Below, piece by piece: positions 34,592-41,483 of a DNA stretch of 43,292 nt. The stretch covers positions 1 to 43,292 of the IMG/VR virus record IMGVR_UViG_3300036760_000310; one strand, given 5' to 3'. This stretch comes from a virus. A program made the translations under genes and the position numbers. The notes beneath the pieces were generated by a model. It was not told the origin of the DNA, searched no databases, and saw only the letters and a list, made by a program, of their open reading frames with translations. Each line of letters begins with the position of its first letter. Within the stretch, counting starts at the first letter, position 1.

Positions 34592-36073
34592 GTTGCTCAT
34601 CCACGTCCGTCGGCCGCTGGCGCGTCGTGGCCGGGCAAAGGGGTCGAAGACGGGTAGGCGTTCCGGCTTGGTGAGCTGTTTGGCTTCGCCACTGGTCACC
34701 GAAAATTCGCCGCTGCACCCATATTCGAGCGCGTTGCATAGATGCGAGAATTTGTTCTTCAACGGCGCCCTAGCGAGTCGCCCATCGGTGGACTTCGGAT
34801 AGCGATAGCCACCCAGAAGGCCCTCCATGAGGATCGGACAACCGTTGCGGTCGATCAGGATGGCGGGCCCGCCGTCGATCATGCGATTGCAGCGCTGGTC
34901 CACCGCCTCGAAGCGTGATCGTAGGTCCTCTGCCCCGGGCTGTACCGGAAAACCCTTGGCGGCGAGAATCTGAAAGCAGGTTTTCTCGTCCGTCTGCATG
35001 CGCGCCTTACCCGCGGGGTCGGCCCAGCCACGCCACTTCGAGAAAACCGAGAAATCCGCCTTCAACAACTCGTGTAATTCGTCGCCTAGGCGCTCGATGC
35101 CGGCCGACCACATCTGCAACTCCTTGTAAATCTGGAAACGGCCATTTGGCAGGGTCTGCCCGATCAAGCAGCAGGGCGTGAGACCAAAATCGAACATCAA
35201 GATCAGCGGCACCGTCGCCAATGGTTTCAACGCTTCGACGAAATGGTGCTGTTCATAGAACTGCGTGTAGACGCGCTGCCCAGGGTAGATGGTAACGACC
35301 TCTCCCAGCACAAAACGGCGCGCGAGCTCCTCTCCGAGAGTCGCCAGCAAGCGGTCGTAGTAGCCAGGCGGTAGGTGGACCGCGTTTTCAAACGGCGGAC
35401 AGCGGAACAGGGCATAATCCATGGATGCCAGTTCCTCTGGCTTCGGCTTGAAGAAGGTGTCGTACACCCAGTGGAACCCAGAGGGCGGGTTGAAGGTCAA
35501 CACTATCTCCAATCGGTGCATGTCGCGCTGACGTTGGCGCATCATCGCGGTCTTGAACAACTCCTGGGGAAGGCCCGCACCGATTACACCTCCCTCGGAC
35601 TGGTAGGCGGGTACGGGTTCTTCCAACCAGATGAAAGCGTACTCAGTTGACAGCAGATTGCTCACCTCTTCCGGCCGCCGGCAATGCCGGAAGTCAAGTT
35701 CGTGAGTCATCATGTCGCCGGCAAAGCTCGGGATCGTGATCTTGAGCCGTTCGTCACCCTTGTTGTAGTGGCTGCAACCCCCGAACCATTCACGGATAGT
35801 GCGTTCGGTCGAGTCGTGCAACTGGCGATACGATTCGCGCACGACGAGGCCGCGCACCGGCACGACGCTCTCGGTGCATAGGAAGAAGAACTCGAAGGCT
35901 GCCGCCGACGACTTGCCAGACCCGACGGGGCCGCACAACGCTTTCACCTGAGCGTGTGATTCGTGGAAGGGCACTACCGAAGGGTGTGGCCGGTACTCAC
36001 GCAGCTCGGTTGGCAACGCGCTGGCGTTCGGTCTTGACCTCGATAGCTTCTTGTCGAGCTTGTTCTGTGCCAC
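34589..36073 (-). CDS. Terminase large subunit
   Basis: A 494-residue packaging motor. Walker A is GPVGSGKS (about residues 48-55), Walker B is AFIWLEEP (about 145-152), and the nuclease acidic residues are in ILMFDFGLTP (Asp294) and GWADPAG (Asp351). It would translocate DNA into the head and cut it. The first codon used here is GTG at 36073, 77 bases inside the small-subunit gene. TTG at 36016 (LPTELRE) would shorten the overlap, so the start is uncertain. It is directly downstream of the small subunit. Confidence 0.9.
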   Translation of the reverse strand: MAQNKLDKKLSRSRPNASALPTELREYRPHPSVVPFHESHAQVKALCGPVGSGKSSAAAFEFFFLCTESVVPVRGLVVRESYRQLHDSTERTIREWFGGCSHYNKGDERLKITIPSFAGDMMTHELDFRHCRRPEEVSNLLSTEYAFIWLEEPVPAYQSEGGVIGAGLPQELFKTAMMRQRQRDMHRLEIVLTFNPPSGFHWVYDTFFKPKPEELASMDYALFRCPPFENAVHLPPGYYDRLLATLGEELARRFVLGEVVTIYPGQRVYTQFYEQHHFVEALKPLATVPLILMFDFGLTPCCLIGQTLPNGRFQIYKELQMWSAGIERLGDELHELLKADFSVFSKWRGWADPAGKARMQTDEKTCFQILAAKGFPVQPGAEDLRSRFEAVDQRCNRMIDGGPAILIDRNGCPILMEGLLGGYRYPKSTDGRLARAPLKNKFSHLCNALEYGCSGEFSVTSGEAKQLTKPERLPVFDPFARPRRASGRRTWMSN

Positions 36074-36404
36074 GGTTCACGTTGTAAATTTTGATGGTGG
36101 TGCCTCCAGTCGGCGCCGCAGCTTGGTCGGGTTGCTGAACGATCTCACGTTGTGCCGGCAAAAGCGAGTCGAGTAGGCGGATGATCAGCCGGGTACGTGG
36201 CTCGGTGTCCTTCGTCGCCTCACGGATTCCCTCTTTGAGTTGCTCATAGATCCAATCGAAGTCAGATTCGAGCCGGTCCAGCAGCCGCAGTCGCAGCGCC
36301 ATGATCTTCGGTAGATCGGGACGCGACCGGACGAGCGCAAGTTGCCGACCTTCGGTAAGTGTCAGGCCGCGCGCTGCCGCTTTTGGGGTTTTCCGGTTGG
36401 ACAT
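35997..36404 (-). CDS. Terminase small subunit-like, 135 aa
   Basis: A helical, basic-ended protein (MSNRKTPKAAARGLTLTEG, then KIMALRLRLLDRLESDFDWI) with a coiled-coil middle and a Gly/Thr hinge before a strand (TTIKIYNVN). The place just before the large terminase and the size fit a small terminase, which recognises phage DNA for packaging. No clear helix-turn-helix motif can be identified by eye, so this is mainly positional. Confidence 0.6.
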   Translation of the reverse strand: MSNRKTPKAAARGLTLTEGRQLALVRSRPDLPKIMALRLRLLDRLESDFDWIYEQLKEGIREATKDTEPRTRLIIRLLDSLLPAQREIVQQPDQAAAPTGGTTIKIYNVNRGTEQARQEAIEVKTERQRVANRAA

Positions 36405-36619
36405 TCGTCTTGTCCGGCAGTGGAGAGAATCGCATCGACTACGCGGAGGATATGATCGGGGTGGCGCCGCATGTACTTGCCGAGGCCACCGAGCACGCGC
36501 TGAACCTGAAAGCCGTTGAGAGCGGGGTGGTATGGATCGGTGCCGAAGTATAAGCCCTCCTCCTGCCCCAAACGTTCGATCAGGGCCCGCACCGTCAGCC
36601 CGCCGCGGTAGTAGCCCAT
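36362..36619 (-). CDS. Hypothetical protein before terminase genes, 85 aa
   Basis: The protein begins MGYYRGGLTVRALIERLGQE and contains YFGTDPYHPALNGFQVQRVL and KYMRRHPDHILRVVDAILS. It overlaps the start of the small-terminase gene by 43 bases. The pattern of short helices with conserved-looking His residues is not a known family to me. A DNA-packaging accessory is possible. Confidence 0.55.
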   Translation of the reverse strand: MGYYRGGLTVRALIERLGQEEGLYFGTDPYHPALNGFQVQRVLGGLGKYMRRHPDHILRVVDAILSTAGQDECPTGKPQKRQRAA

Positions 36620-36620
36620 C

Positions 36621-37049
36621 TTAGGATGACGGTGTGATGGCCGGATCTTCGCGCAACAGTTTCGCGCCGTAGTAGATGCCGATGACGGTCGTCACCTGCG
36701 AGTTGATCGACTCCGGGACCCAGTTGAAACACAACAGGAAAGCCACAAAGGCGCCGACATAGAGCATGGACAGCAGGCCCTTCATGGTCGCCGATGCGGA
36801 GCCGGTCAGGTAAAAACCTGTCGCCAAGCCGGCAGCAGAGACGAGCGCGGCGGGAACAGCACCCTCTTTCGGTGAATGCCACTGCATCCAGAGCATCCCG
36901 CCGATCACCACGAATGCGATTAAGGCACGCACTGAATTCTCCGGCAGAGCGAAGGCGTTGGGATCGGTAAGTAGGTTATGAAATAGGGCCCTGACCCGAG
37001 TGATTGTCGGTACGACATTCGCCTGGGGGTCTACTTCAGGCTCAACCAT
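36621..37049 (-). CDS. Membrane protein with three or four helices, 142 aa
   Basis: After a soluble N-terminus (about 1-40), hydrophobic segments appear at about 43-60 (IAFVVIGGMLWMQW), 66-88 (AALVSAAGLATGFYLTGSA) and 91-112 (GLLSMLYVGAFVAFLLCFNW), with a possible fourth (VTTVIGIYYGAKLL). It is near the front of the late operon, next to a small hydrophobic protein and a lipoprotein. It may be a holin or a superinfection exclusion protein; no family is recognised. Confidence 0.65.
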   Translation of the reverse strand: MVEPEVDPQANVVPTITRVRALFHNLLTDPNAFALPENSVRALIAFVVIGGMLWMQWHSPKEGAVPAALVSAAGLATGFYLTGSASATMKGLLSMLYVGAFVAFLLCFNWVPESINSQVTTVIGIYYGAKLLREDPAITPSS

Positions 37050-37236
37050 TCGTCGCCTGTCCCGCGCCGATCAACGCGCCTAGCCGATCGTGCGCAATCT
37101 TCAGTTGCGCATCAATCGCCGCCATCTGTTCAGGCGCAACGGTGGTTGTCACGGCCAGCTTGCGAAGCTGCTCAGCGAGCGGCAGTAACTGAGTGACCAG
37201 CGTCAAAATGAGTTGCACGATTCCGGCGACGTTCAT
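37042..37236 (-). CDS. Small protein with hydrophobic N-terminus, 64 aa
   Basis: The N-terminal helix MNVAGIVQLILTLVTQLLPL is amphipathic or membrane-associated and is followed by a charged helical part (PEQMAAIDAQLKIAHDRLGA). It overlaps the next membrane gene by eight bases and the lipoprotein by four. It could be a small inner-membrane partner of the neighbouring proteins. Confidence 0.6.
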   Translation of the reverse strand: MNVAGIVQLILTLVTQLLPLAEQLRKLAVTTTVAPEQMAAIDAQLKIAHDRLGALIGAGQATNG

Positions 37237-37637
37237 GCGGCACCTCCTGCACTGCTGTCAATATGAATTCTCGGGAACACACTCACGGCCGATGGCGGCG
37301 CGAGTTTGCGTTGATTCAGATCCGCCAGAATGTCCGTCGCAATCTGTAAGACGGTGGCGATGTAGACTTGCGCGGAAGCCGGATCCTTCGCCACCAGCGC
37401 CTCCGCTGTGGCCAGCGCCCGTTGCGCGCGTTCCAGATTGCCGTAGATATCGCGCGCCTGCCCGATGTCCAAGCGACCCGCCAGAATCAGGTCTTCGGTC
37501 ATCGTGTACGCCGCCGTCAACGACAGCTTGACCGCCGCCACGCTGCGCAGCGCCGTGTCTTGCGGCGTCGGCGAGGAGACCACCGACCCACAACCCGCCA
37601 GCAACACCATCATCGCCAACACCACAACTCGTCTCAT
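37233..37637 (-). CDS. Lipoprotein with helical domain, 134 aa
   Basis: The signal sequence MRRVVVLAMMVLLAGC has a good lipobox (LLAGC, Cys16). The mature part is helical (TALRSVAAVKLSLTAAYTMT, then RLDIGQARDIYGNLERAQRA) and ends HIDSSAGGAA. With the membrane proteins at 36621-37236 it forms an envelope-associated set at the start of the late operon. A spanin subunit is possible but the partners do not show a clear i-spanin. The ribosome site GGGGGTTAGG precedes the start. Confidence 0.7.
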   Translation of the reverse strand: MRRVVVLAMMVLLAGCGSVVSSPTPQDTALRSVAAVKLSLTAAYTMTEDLILAGRLDIGQARDIYGNLERAQRALATAEALVAKDPASAQVYIATVLQIATDILADLNQRKLAPPSAVSVFPRIHIDSSAGGAA

Positions 37638-37645
37638 GACGTCAC

Positions 37646-37777
37646 CTAACCCCCTTTCGCTAACTTAGTCAGCCGTACCAACATGACACCCACCCAGTAC
37701 TCTACTCGGACATCTGCGTCAAGCGCTCGCCATCTCCGTCGCCATGTAGTCATCTCTGTCAGTGGTGGGACAGCCAT
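37646..37777 (-). CDS. Possible first late-operon gene, 43 aa
   Basis: The frame begins MAVPPLTEMTTWRRRWRALD and ends WVGVMLVRLTKLAKGG, eight bases before the lipoprotein. It is Arg- and Trp-rich with a short hydrophobic C-terminal part. The ribosome site is weak. It is divergent from the HNH-like gene at 37793 with only 15 bases between start codons, so the two must share overlapping control DNA. Confidence 0.45.
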   Translation of the reverse strand: MAVPPLTEMTTWRRRWRALDADVRVEYWVGVMLVRLTKLAKGG

Positions 37778-37792
37778 GCTACCGTTTGGACC

Positions 37793-38155
37793 ATGCCGAC
37801 ACTCTGTACTCATTGCAGCATCCAACCACGCGGGAAAGCTCAACGATGGTGTGTGCCGTGCCATAACGCTTACATGCGGGTTTGGCGTCAGACGCACCGA
37901 TTGAGGCCAGAACAGCGGCACAAAGCCTACGCGAGGTGCTACGCTGGCGTCTATCGCCGGCGGGGAAAATTGCTGCGGCAACCGTGTGAGCACTGCCAGT
38001 CTCAGGAGTCACAGATGCATCATGACGATTACGATCGCCCGTTGCACGTCCGCTGGCTCTGCCGTCTCTGCCACGTGAAACTTCATCGGACGCCAACGAT
38101 CATTTCGCACCTCTCACTGGACATTCGAGAACCTCTTCAGACATGGGGGGCTTGA
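37793..38155 (+). CDS. HNH-like zinc protein, 120 aa
   Basis: The N-terminus has CTHCSIQ and WCVPCHNAY, a zinc site. The C-terminal half has CEHCQSQESQMHHDDYDRPL followed by WLCRLCHVKLHR, the Cys pair, His-His-x-Asp and Cys pair-His of phage HNH proteins. It lies on the opposite strand next to the packaging genes; some phages have an HNH protein that works with terminase, but this gene is not in the late operon. Expression direction is rightward. The stop overlaps a TTGACA hexamer. Confidence 0.75.
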   Translation: MPTLCTHCSIQPRGKAQRWCVPCHNAYMRVWRQTHRLRPEQRHKAYARCYAGVYRRRGKLLRQPCEHCQSQESQMHHDDYDRPLHVRWLCRLCHVKLHRTPTIISHLSLDIREPLQTWGA

Positions 38156-38180
38156 CAAGACATTCGTACCCGTGTAAATG
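38151..38180 (+). promoter_or_regulatory. Candidate promoter with overlapping CTTGACAAG palindrome
   Basis: CTTGACAAG (38151-38159) contains TTGACA at 38152-38157. After 17 bases comes TAAATG (38175-38180), a weak -10 with the correct spacing. The palindrome matches the two CTTGTCAAG copies at 39432 and 39454, so a repressor could block the -35. The transcript would enter the hairpin at 38261 before the next gene. Confidence 0.4.
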
Positions 38181-38260
38181 CGACGGTATGGGTGGGTCAG
38201 CTCACAGAAATTCGCAAACGTTGTCGGCTGGCCCCCCAATCCTTTCGACGACACCAGCAG

Positions 38261-38296
38261 ACGGCTCCCCGGGAAACCGAGGGGCCGTTTGCTTTG
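38261..38296 (+). terminator. Hairpin terminator with GAAA tetraloop
   Basis: ACGGCTCC pairs with GGGGCCGT (8 base pairs, one G-T), then a C/A mismatch, an inner CGG/CCG stem and a GAAA loop. The downstream sequence TTTGCTTTGG on the plus strand is a moderate U-tract. It lies between the HNH-like gene and the zinc-ribbon gene at 38310. Confidence 0.6.
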
Positions 38297-38309
38297 GCAG
38301 TGATAGGCC

Positions 38310-38525
38310 ATGAGTCTTCGCTGGATCGCGGTTAACTTCCCCGCTCGCTGCTTGCGTTGCAACGAGTGGATTGACCGGGGCGAGTCAGCACAGTGGAGCA
38401 CTCAAACGCGCAAGGTCCGGTGTGGGGCCTGTGCCCGACCACCAAAAGGTTCCAGACAACGCGGGAGGCGCGGTGCGGTGATAACTGCGAGCAGCAGAAC
38501 CCCCGACGCGAGCCGGTGCGAGTAA
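38310..38525 (+). CDS. Zinc-ribbon protein, 71 aa
   Basis: The protein begins MSLRWIAVNFPARCLRCNEW and has a second pair in VRCGACARPP, so it has the C-x2-C ... C-x2-C arrangement of a phage zinc ribbon, with DRGESAQWSTQTRK between. The C-terminus is basic. The start is 13 bases after the hairpin terminator. Function unknown, possibly nucleic-acid binding. Confidence 0.6.
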   Translation: MSLRWIAVNFPARCLRCNEWIDRGESAQWSTQTRKVRCGACARPPKGSRQRGRRGAVITASSRTPDASRCE

Positions 38526-38632
38526 TGAGCGCCGCCGGTATGAACCTTCCCGCTGGACACCCTCGTCGTATGCCAAGGGCAGAACGGGCTACACTCGTCG
38601 CAAGACGCAGTCTCCCGCGGGGAAACCAATAG
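38525..38632 (+). CDS. Possible small basic peptide, 35 aa (weak)
   Basis: ATG overlaps the preceding stop (TAATG). The sequence begins MSAAGMNLPAGHPRRMPRAE and ends LPRGNQ. It has no domain; only the coupling supports it. Confidence 0.3.
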   Translation: MSAAGMNLPAGHPRRMPRAERATLVARRSLPRGNQ

Positions 38633-39025
38633 TCCAGCCGGGCACCGAGGCCCGCTCCATTCTCGGCTACTTCTCGTTTTTCGCATCTCTCTTGAAGGGG
38701 GTACTTCGTTCGGAGATGGTCCGAGCTTCCCTCTTCTCGCTTGTAAATCCTCCCAACTAAATCGTTGGAAATTTAGGCCCCGCGCACCCCGCATGGGTCC
38801 CTTAGTCAATCGGGACCACCGGGGGTGCCCCAATGTCTCCTTGGGCAGAGACCCTCTTGGGGAGTCTCAGGCTGAAGCCTCGAGGTTACCCAGACGCTGT
38901 ATAGGCGTGTCGGTACTACGGACAGGCTCTGCGTTTTCTCGGTTCGTGGTGCGGTTCGTGGTGCGGCTCCTCACTGGCTCTGCCCTTCTGTCTCCCCACC
39001 GCGGCGGCCGGCTGGCGGCAGGGTC
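38633..39025. other. Non-coding region with inverted repeats and a 12-bp tandem repeat
   Basis: I see no convincing gene in these roughly 390 bases. They hold CTAAAT/ATTTAG (about 38754-38775), GGTCCC (38796-38801) with GGGACC (38812-38817), TGCCC (38826-38830) with GGGCA (38843-38847), GAGAC (38848-38852) with GTCTC (38864-38868), and two copies of GGTTCGTGGTGC (38941-38952 and 38953-38964). An RNA with stacked hairpins, an origin or a regulatory region could explain it. Confidence 0.55.
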
Positions 39026-39403
39026 TTGACCTTGCTGGAAGGCCGGCTTAGTGGCTTGGGTGTGGACAGGCAGCAAGCACGAGCTCGGGTAAGACGGCGG
39101 CACCGATGGCGTGGTGGACGGGTAGAGGGGGAGCGATTACGGGTAGAGGTAGAGGGGGAAGTATTAGCGGCGGCAGGCTTCGAGGAGGGGGACGAGCTCC
39201 GGCTGACTGCGATCGGCAGGGGCACGGTGTTGATGACACTGGCTCGGCATGCTGGCGAACCGAGCGAAGAGCGGGGCATCGACTACGCGGCGCGGTGGGC
39301 TCACCGGCGGGCACGGGCGGCGCGGCTGGGGTTGCGGCCTTTCCGGTGGCGGCAGGAGGCAGCGGCTTTGACTGCGGCGAAGCCGGCGGCGCGCAAGCGC
39401 TGA
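39026..39403 (+). CDS. AbrB/SpoVT-like regulator candidate, 125 aa
   Basis: The first codon is TTG (39026); GTG at 39062 is an alternative. The middle (LRVEVEGEVLAAAGFEEGDE, then LRLTAIGRGTVLMTLA) resembles a swapped-hairpin AbrB domain, and the C-terminal part is Arg/Ala-rich. It uses GTA, TTA and GGG codons more than neighbouring genes, which suggests transfer. It lies upstream of two palindromes and a promoter, so a regulator role is plausible. Either start and the family are uncertain. Confidence 0.4.
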   Translation: MTLLEGRLSGLGVDRQQARARVRRRHRWRGGRVEGERLRVEVEGEVLAAAGFEEGDELRLTAIGRGTVLMTLARHAGEPSEERGIDYAARWAHRRARAARLGLRPFRWRQEAAALTAAKPAARKR

Positions 39404-39431
39404 GTGTGGAGGCGTGTGTTTGACTGCGCTA

Positions 39432-39462
39432 CTTGTCAAGTTTAACCACGTGACTTGTCAAG
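39432..39462. promoter_or_regulatory. Two CTTGTCAAG palindromes, 22 bp apart
   Basis: CTTGTCAAG occurs at 39432-39440 and 39454-39462. Each is a perfect palindrome around a central T, and centre-to-centre spacing is 22 bases, about two DNA turns. A third copy (CTTGACAAG, the reverse complement) is at 38151-38159. This looks like an operator pair upstream of the 39523 promoter. Confidence 0.55.
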
Positions 39463-39522
39463 CGGCGGCAACTATTTTCGCAGGCTGGCATTGATGTTTC
39501 TGCTTTCTTTGCATGCGTGGTA

Positions 39523-39551
39523 TTGACAGCCGCACATCAGAAGCGTATAGC
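39523..39551 (+). promoter_or_regulatory. Sigma-70-like promoter
   Basis: TTGACA (39523-39528), 17 bases, then TATAGC (39546-39551). It is upstream of the 39618 gene, with start of transcription expected near 39558. The upstream palindromes at 39432 and 39454 could control it. Confidence 0.65.
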
Positions 39552-39617
39552 TGGCGGCATGGAGGCAAAGCGCACGGCAGCCGGACGCTGACAGGACCGG
39601 CGGGGGAGAGAGAAATT

Positions 39618-39875
39618 ATGACTCACTGGGCAGACAAATATCGGATGGCAGATACCACCACGTTCGACGGCAAACTCTACCTCGCCGCATGCTACGTCAC
39701 CTGCCGGCCGGGCACGGAAGTAGAGCATGAGGCGACCTGCCGCGCCATCGCTCAGATCGCGCACAATACCACTGAGCACGTCAATATCTGGCACGCCACC
39801 GCTGTGCATTTCGGCACGGTGCCCACATGCTGCTGTGTCGTGTGCGTTCAGGCACGCACGGCAACCGGACGGTGA
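39618..39875 (+). CDS. Cys-rich hypothetical protein, 85 aa
   Basis: The protein begins MTHWADKYRMADTTTFDGKL and has CYVTCRPG, a later TCRAIAQIAH and a cluster VPTCCCVVCVQ near the C-terminus, which may bind metal. A clear ribosome site (GGGGGAGAGAGAAATT) precedes the start and the promoter at 39523 lies upstream. No family recognised; probably an early regulatory or inhibitor protein. Confidence 0.65.
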   Translation: MTHWADKYRMADTTTFDGKLYLAACYVTCRPGTEVEHEATCRAIAQIAHNTTEHVNIWHATAVHFGTVPTCCCVVCVQARTATGR

Positions 39876-39886
39876 CAGGTGCGACC

Positions 39887-40048
39887 ATGAGCGCCACGCG
39901 CACCATCCAGGTAAGCATCACCGAGTGCACGTGCCAGCGCTGCGGGCACGTCTGGCAAGCGCGCGGGCCGGAGCTGCCACGGACATGTGCGCGCTGTCGT
40001 TCGCCCTACTGGGACCGCCCACGGCGCGCCAGGATGGCCAAACGGTAG
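39887..40048 (+). CDS. Small zinc-ribbon protein, 53 aa
   Basis: The sequence ECTCQRCGHVWQARGPELPR, then TCARCRSPYWDRPRR, has the C-x2-C-G-H-x-W ... C-x2-C-x-S-x-Y-W-D pattern of short phage zinc ribbons. The start follows ACAGGTGCGACC. It is probably in the same transcript as 39618-39875 and ends before a hairpin terminator. Confidence 0.7.
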   Translation: MSATRTIQVSITECTCQRCGHVWQARGPELPRTCARCRSPYWDRPRRARMAKR

Positions 40049-40078
40049 CAACATCCTGTCACCTTCCTCGTTACCAAG

Positions 40079-40108
40079 CGGCGCCGCCATCATGGGGCGC
40101 CGTTTGCG
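40079..40108 (+). terminator. Hairpin terminator after the zinc-ribbon gene
   Basis: CGGCGCC (40079-40085) pairs with GGCGCCG (40096-40102) around a ten-base loop and is followed by TTTGCG. It lies between converging genes, and its loop contains the stop of the leftward gene 40090-40707. It mostly fits a rightward terminator, because only that side has a short T run. Confidence 0.5.
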
Positions 40109-40707
40109 TGTGTGGCCGCGCCGATGAGATCGAGTTGGCCGTGCAGCGCGCGGCGCCGGAGATCGGTGGCTATCTGGTCGTCGAGATCTACGAGGGAGGG
40201 CATGGTTTGCGCCACGGTATCGAGCAATGCCGCCAGGTTGACACCGCGGGCGCCATGGCACCAGCAATCGGCGGCACACTGGGCATGCTCTCGGCGGTAG
40301 GCAGCCTGGAAGTCGGCAGGGTACTCGTGCATCTCGGGGGCTCGGAGTCCGCCGCGGCGGTGTCTGCCCTGCTCGGTGTTGATCATCGGCCCCTGGCTGG
40401 CGAGTCCGAGCGGATAGATCCAGACGGCACAGCGCGAGCACAGTGCCTCCCGCGGCCGGCCCACGCACTGGTCGCAACCCATGGTTTGGTGACAGTGCCA
40501 GCAATCCGGATGCTGGAGGCGGCCATGGTGGGGTGTCGGGACCTCTGGCTTGAGCCAACCCACGCGCGATCCGGTGCAGTGGACAGGGGGCGGCGCTGGG
40601 CCTGAGCCATACCAGAACTCTGCCGGCATCTGCTCGCCACAGGTGGAGCAGCGGCCGGGTTGAGCGCTCGAGGTGTCGGTAGTACGTCGACGTCGTGGCA
40701 TTGTCAT
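40090..40707 (-). CDS. Cys/His-rich zinc protein, 205 aa
   Basis: The protein begins MTMPRRRRTTDTSSAQPGRC and contains CSTCGEQM, CWHCHQTMGCDQCVGR, LCSRCAVW and CAADCWCHG, several probable zinc sites. A helical C-terminal part follows. The start overlaps the stop of the replication-initiator-like gene (ATGA). It is the last gene of the integrase operon. A regulator or DNA-binding accessory protein is likely, though no specific family is recognised. Confidence 0.6.
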   Translation of the reverse strand: MTMPRRRRTTDTSSAQPGRCSTCGEQMPAEFWYGSGPAPPPVHCTGSRVGWLKPEVPTPHHGRLQHPDCWHCHQTMGCDQCVGRPREALCSRCAVWIYPLGLASQGPMINTEQGRHRRGGLRAPEMHEYPADFQAAYRREHAQCAADCWCHGARGVNLAALLDTVAQTMPSLVDLDDQIATDLRRRALHGQLDLIGAATHANGAP

Positions 40708-41483
40708 TTCCGTTGTGCTCCCTCCCGCCGCTTTTTGCGGTCAATCGCTTCCCGGACCCAGTTGCGCCAGACGCCATCCCAGTCCGACCGGGTTGTTGTG
40801 AAGGTGTGATCGCACATCTTGTCGAACTCCCGTTCCGCCTCTTGAACGTACATTCCTTCAGCGGTAGCGAATTGCAGGCGTTCTTCGGTAAGGTCGAGAT
40901 CTTCGGGAGCCTTCCGGGTTCCCTTTGTTTTGGGTGGCACATCCCCATTTCTCTTAGAGTACGAAGTACTCTTCTCTTTAGGACCAGGACCAGGACCAGG
41001 ACCGGAGGGGGCGTCCGTCGGGCGTGTGTCGGGCGTCCGTCGGGAAGCGATATATTGGAATTCCGCGAACTTAGGCCATCGAATATGTAAGGTCTTGAAC
41101 CAGTTGCGGCCGCGAATATGTAGCGTTTCGGTGAGGACTCGGCGACGTTGCTGCTTCGACTCGGCGACGTTGAGGCATGGATCGAGGGGGGGGACTGCTA
41201 TTGCAACCCCGTTGATTGAGACGTGGAGAGTAACCAGTTGGGCGAGCGACAGCACGTTATCCACGGCGTCAATAATCCGCGCGCCAGGGTCGGCGGCAAT
41301 GCGGAACAGGTCTCCATGAGCGAGGGTACACTCGTTGGCTTGCTCAGGGCTCAAGCCGTCGCGAGCCCACCGCTCATGGAGATGGGCGGCTAGGCGAATG
41401 AAGACCGCAAGCTGGCAGTTTGTCCACGGCTCATGGCCGATCGAATCCGCAACGAAGAAGTAGTGCCGGCGTCCTGTCGCCAT
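40704..41483 (-). CDS. Replication-initiator-like protein, 259 aa
   Basis: The N-terminal part (CQLAVFIRLAAHLHERWARD, then ARIIDAVDNVLSLAQLVTLH) looks like a winged helix-turn-helix of phage replication proteins. A GPGPGPGP linker follows (DNA repeats of GGACCA). The C-terminal segment (EFDKMCDHTFTTTRSDWDGV, then WRNWVREAIDRKKRR) matches the end of phage replication proteins that recruit a helicase loader. It overlaps the integrase stop (TGAATG). The name is tentative but the pattern is good. Confidence 0.6.
   Translation of the reverse strand: MATGRRHYFFVADSIGHEPWTNCQLAVFIRLAAHLHERWARDGLSPEQANECTLAHGDLFRIAADPGARIIDAVDNVLSLAQLVTLHVSINGVAIAVPPLDPCLNVAESKQQRRRVLTETLHIRGRNWFKTLHIRWPKFAEFQYIASRRTPDTRPTDAPSGPGPGPGPKEKSTSYSKRNGDVPPKTKGTRKAPEDLDLTEERLQFATAEGMYVQEAEREFDKMCDHTFTTTRSDWDGVWRNWVREAIDRKKRREGAQRK

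Noticed and set aside
34440-34604. A 54-codon frame (GTG 34604) overlapping the portal start
   Set aside because: Contains the TEILA motif but overlaps the portal gene for most of its length, has an Arg-rich shadow-like C-terminus and no ribosome site; kept only as part of the motif observation.
38402-38833. A 143-codon minus-strand frame
   Set aside because: It runs antisense to the zinc-ribbon gene and through inverted repeats, has no recognisable domain or ribosome site.
39727-40605. A 292-codon plus-strand frame
   Set aside because: It overlaps the clear zinc-ribbon gene at 39887 and runs antisense to the Cys-rich minus gene, which has metal-site Cys pairs and ATGA coupling to its neighbour.
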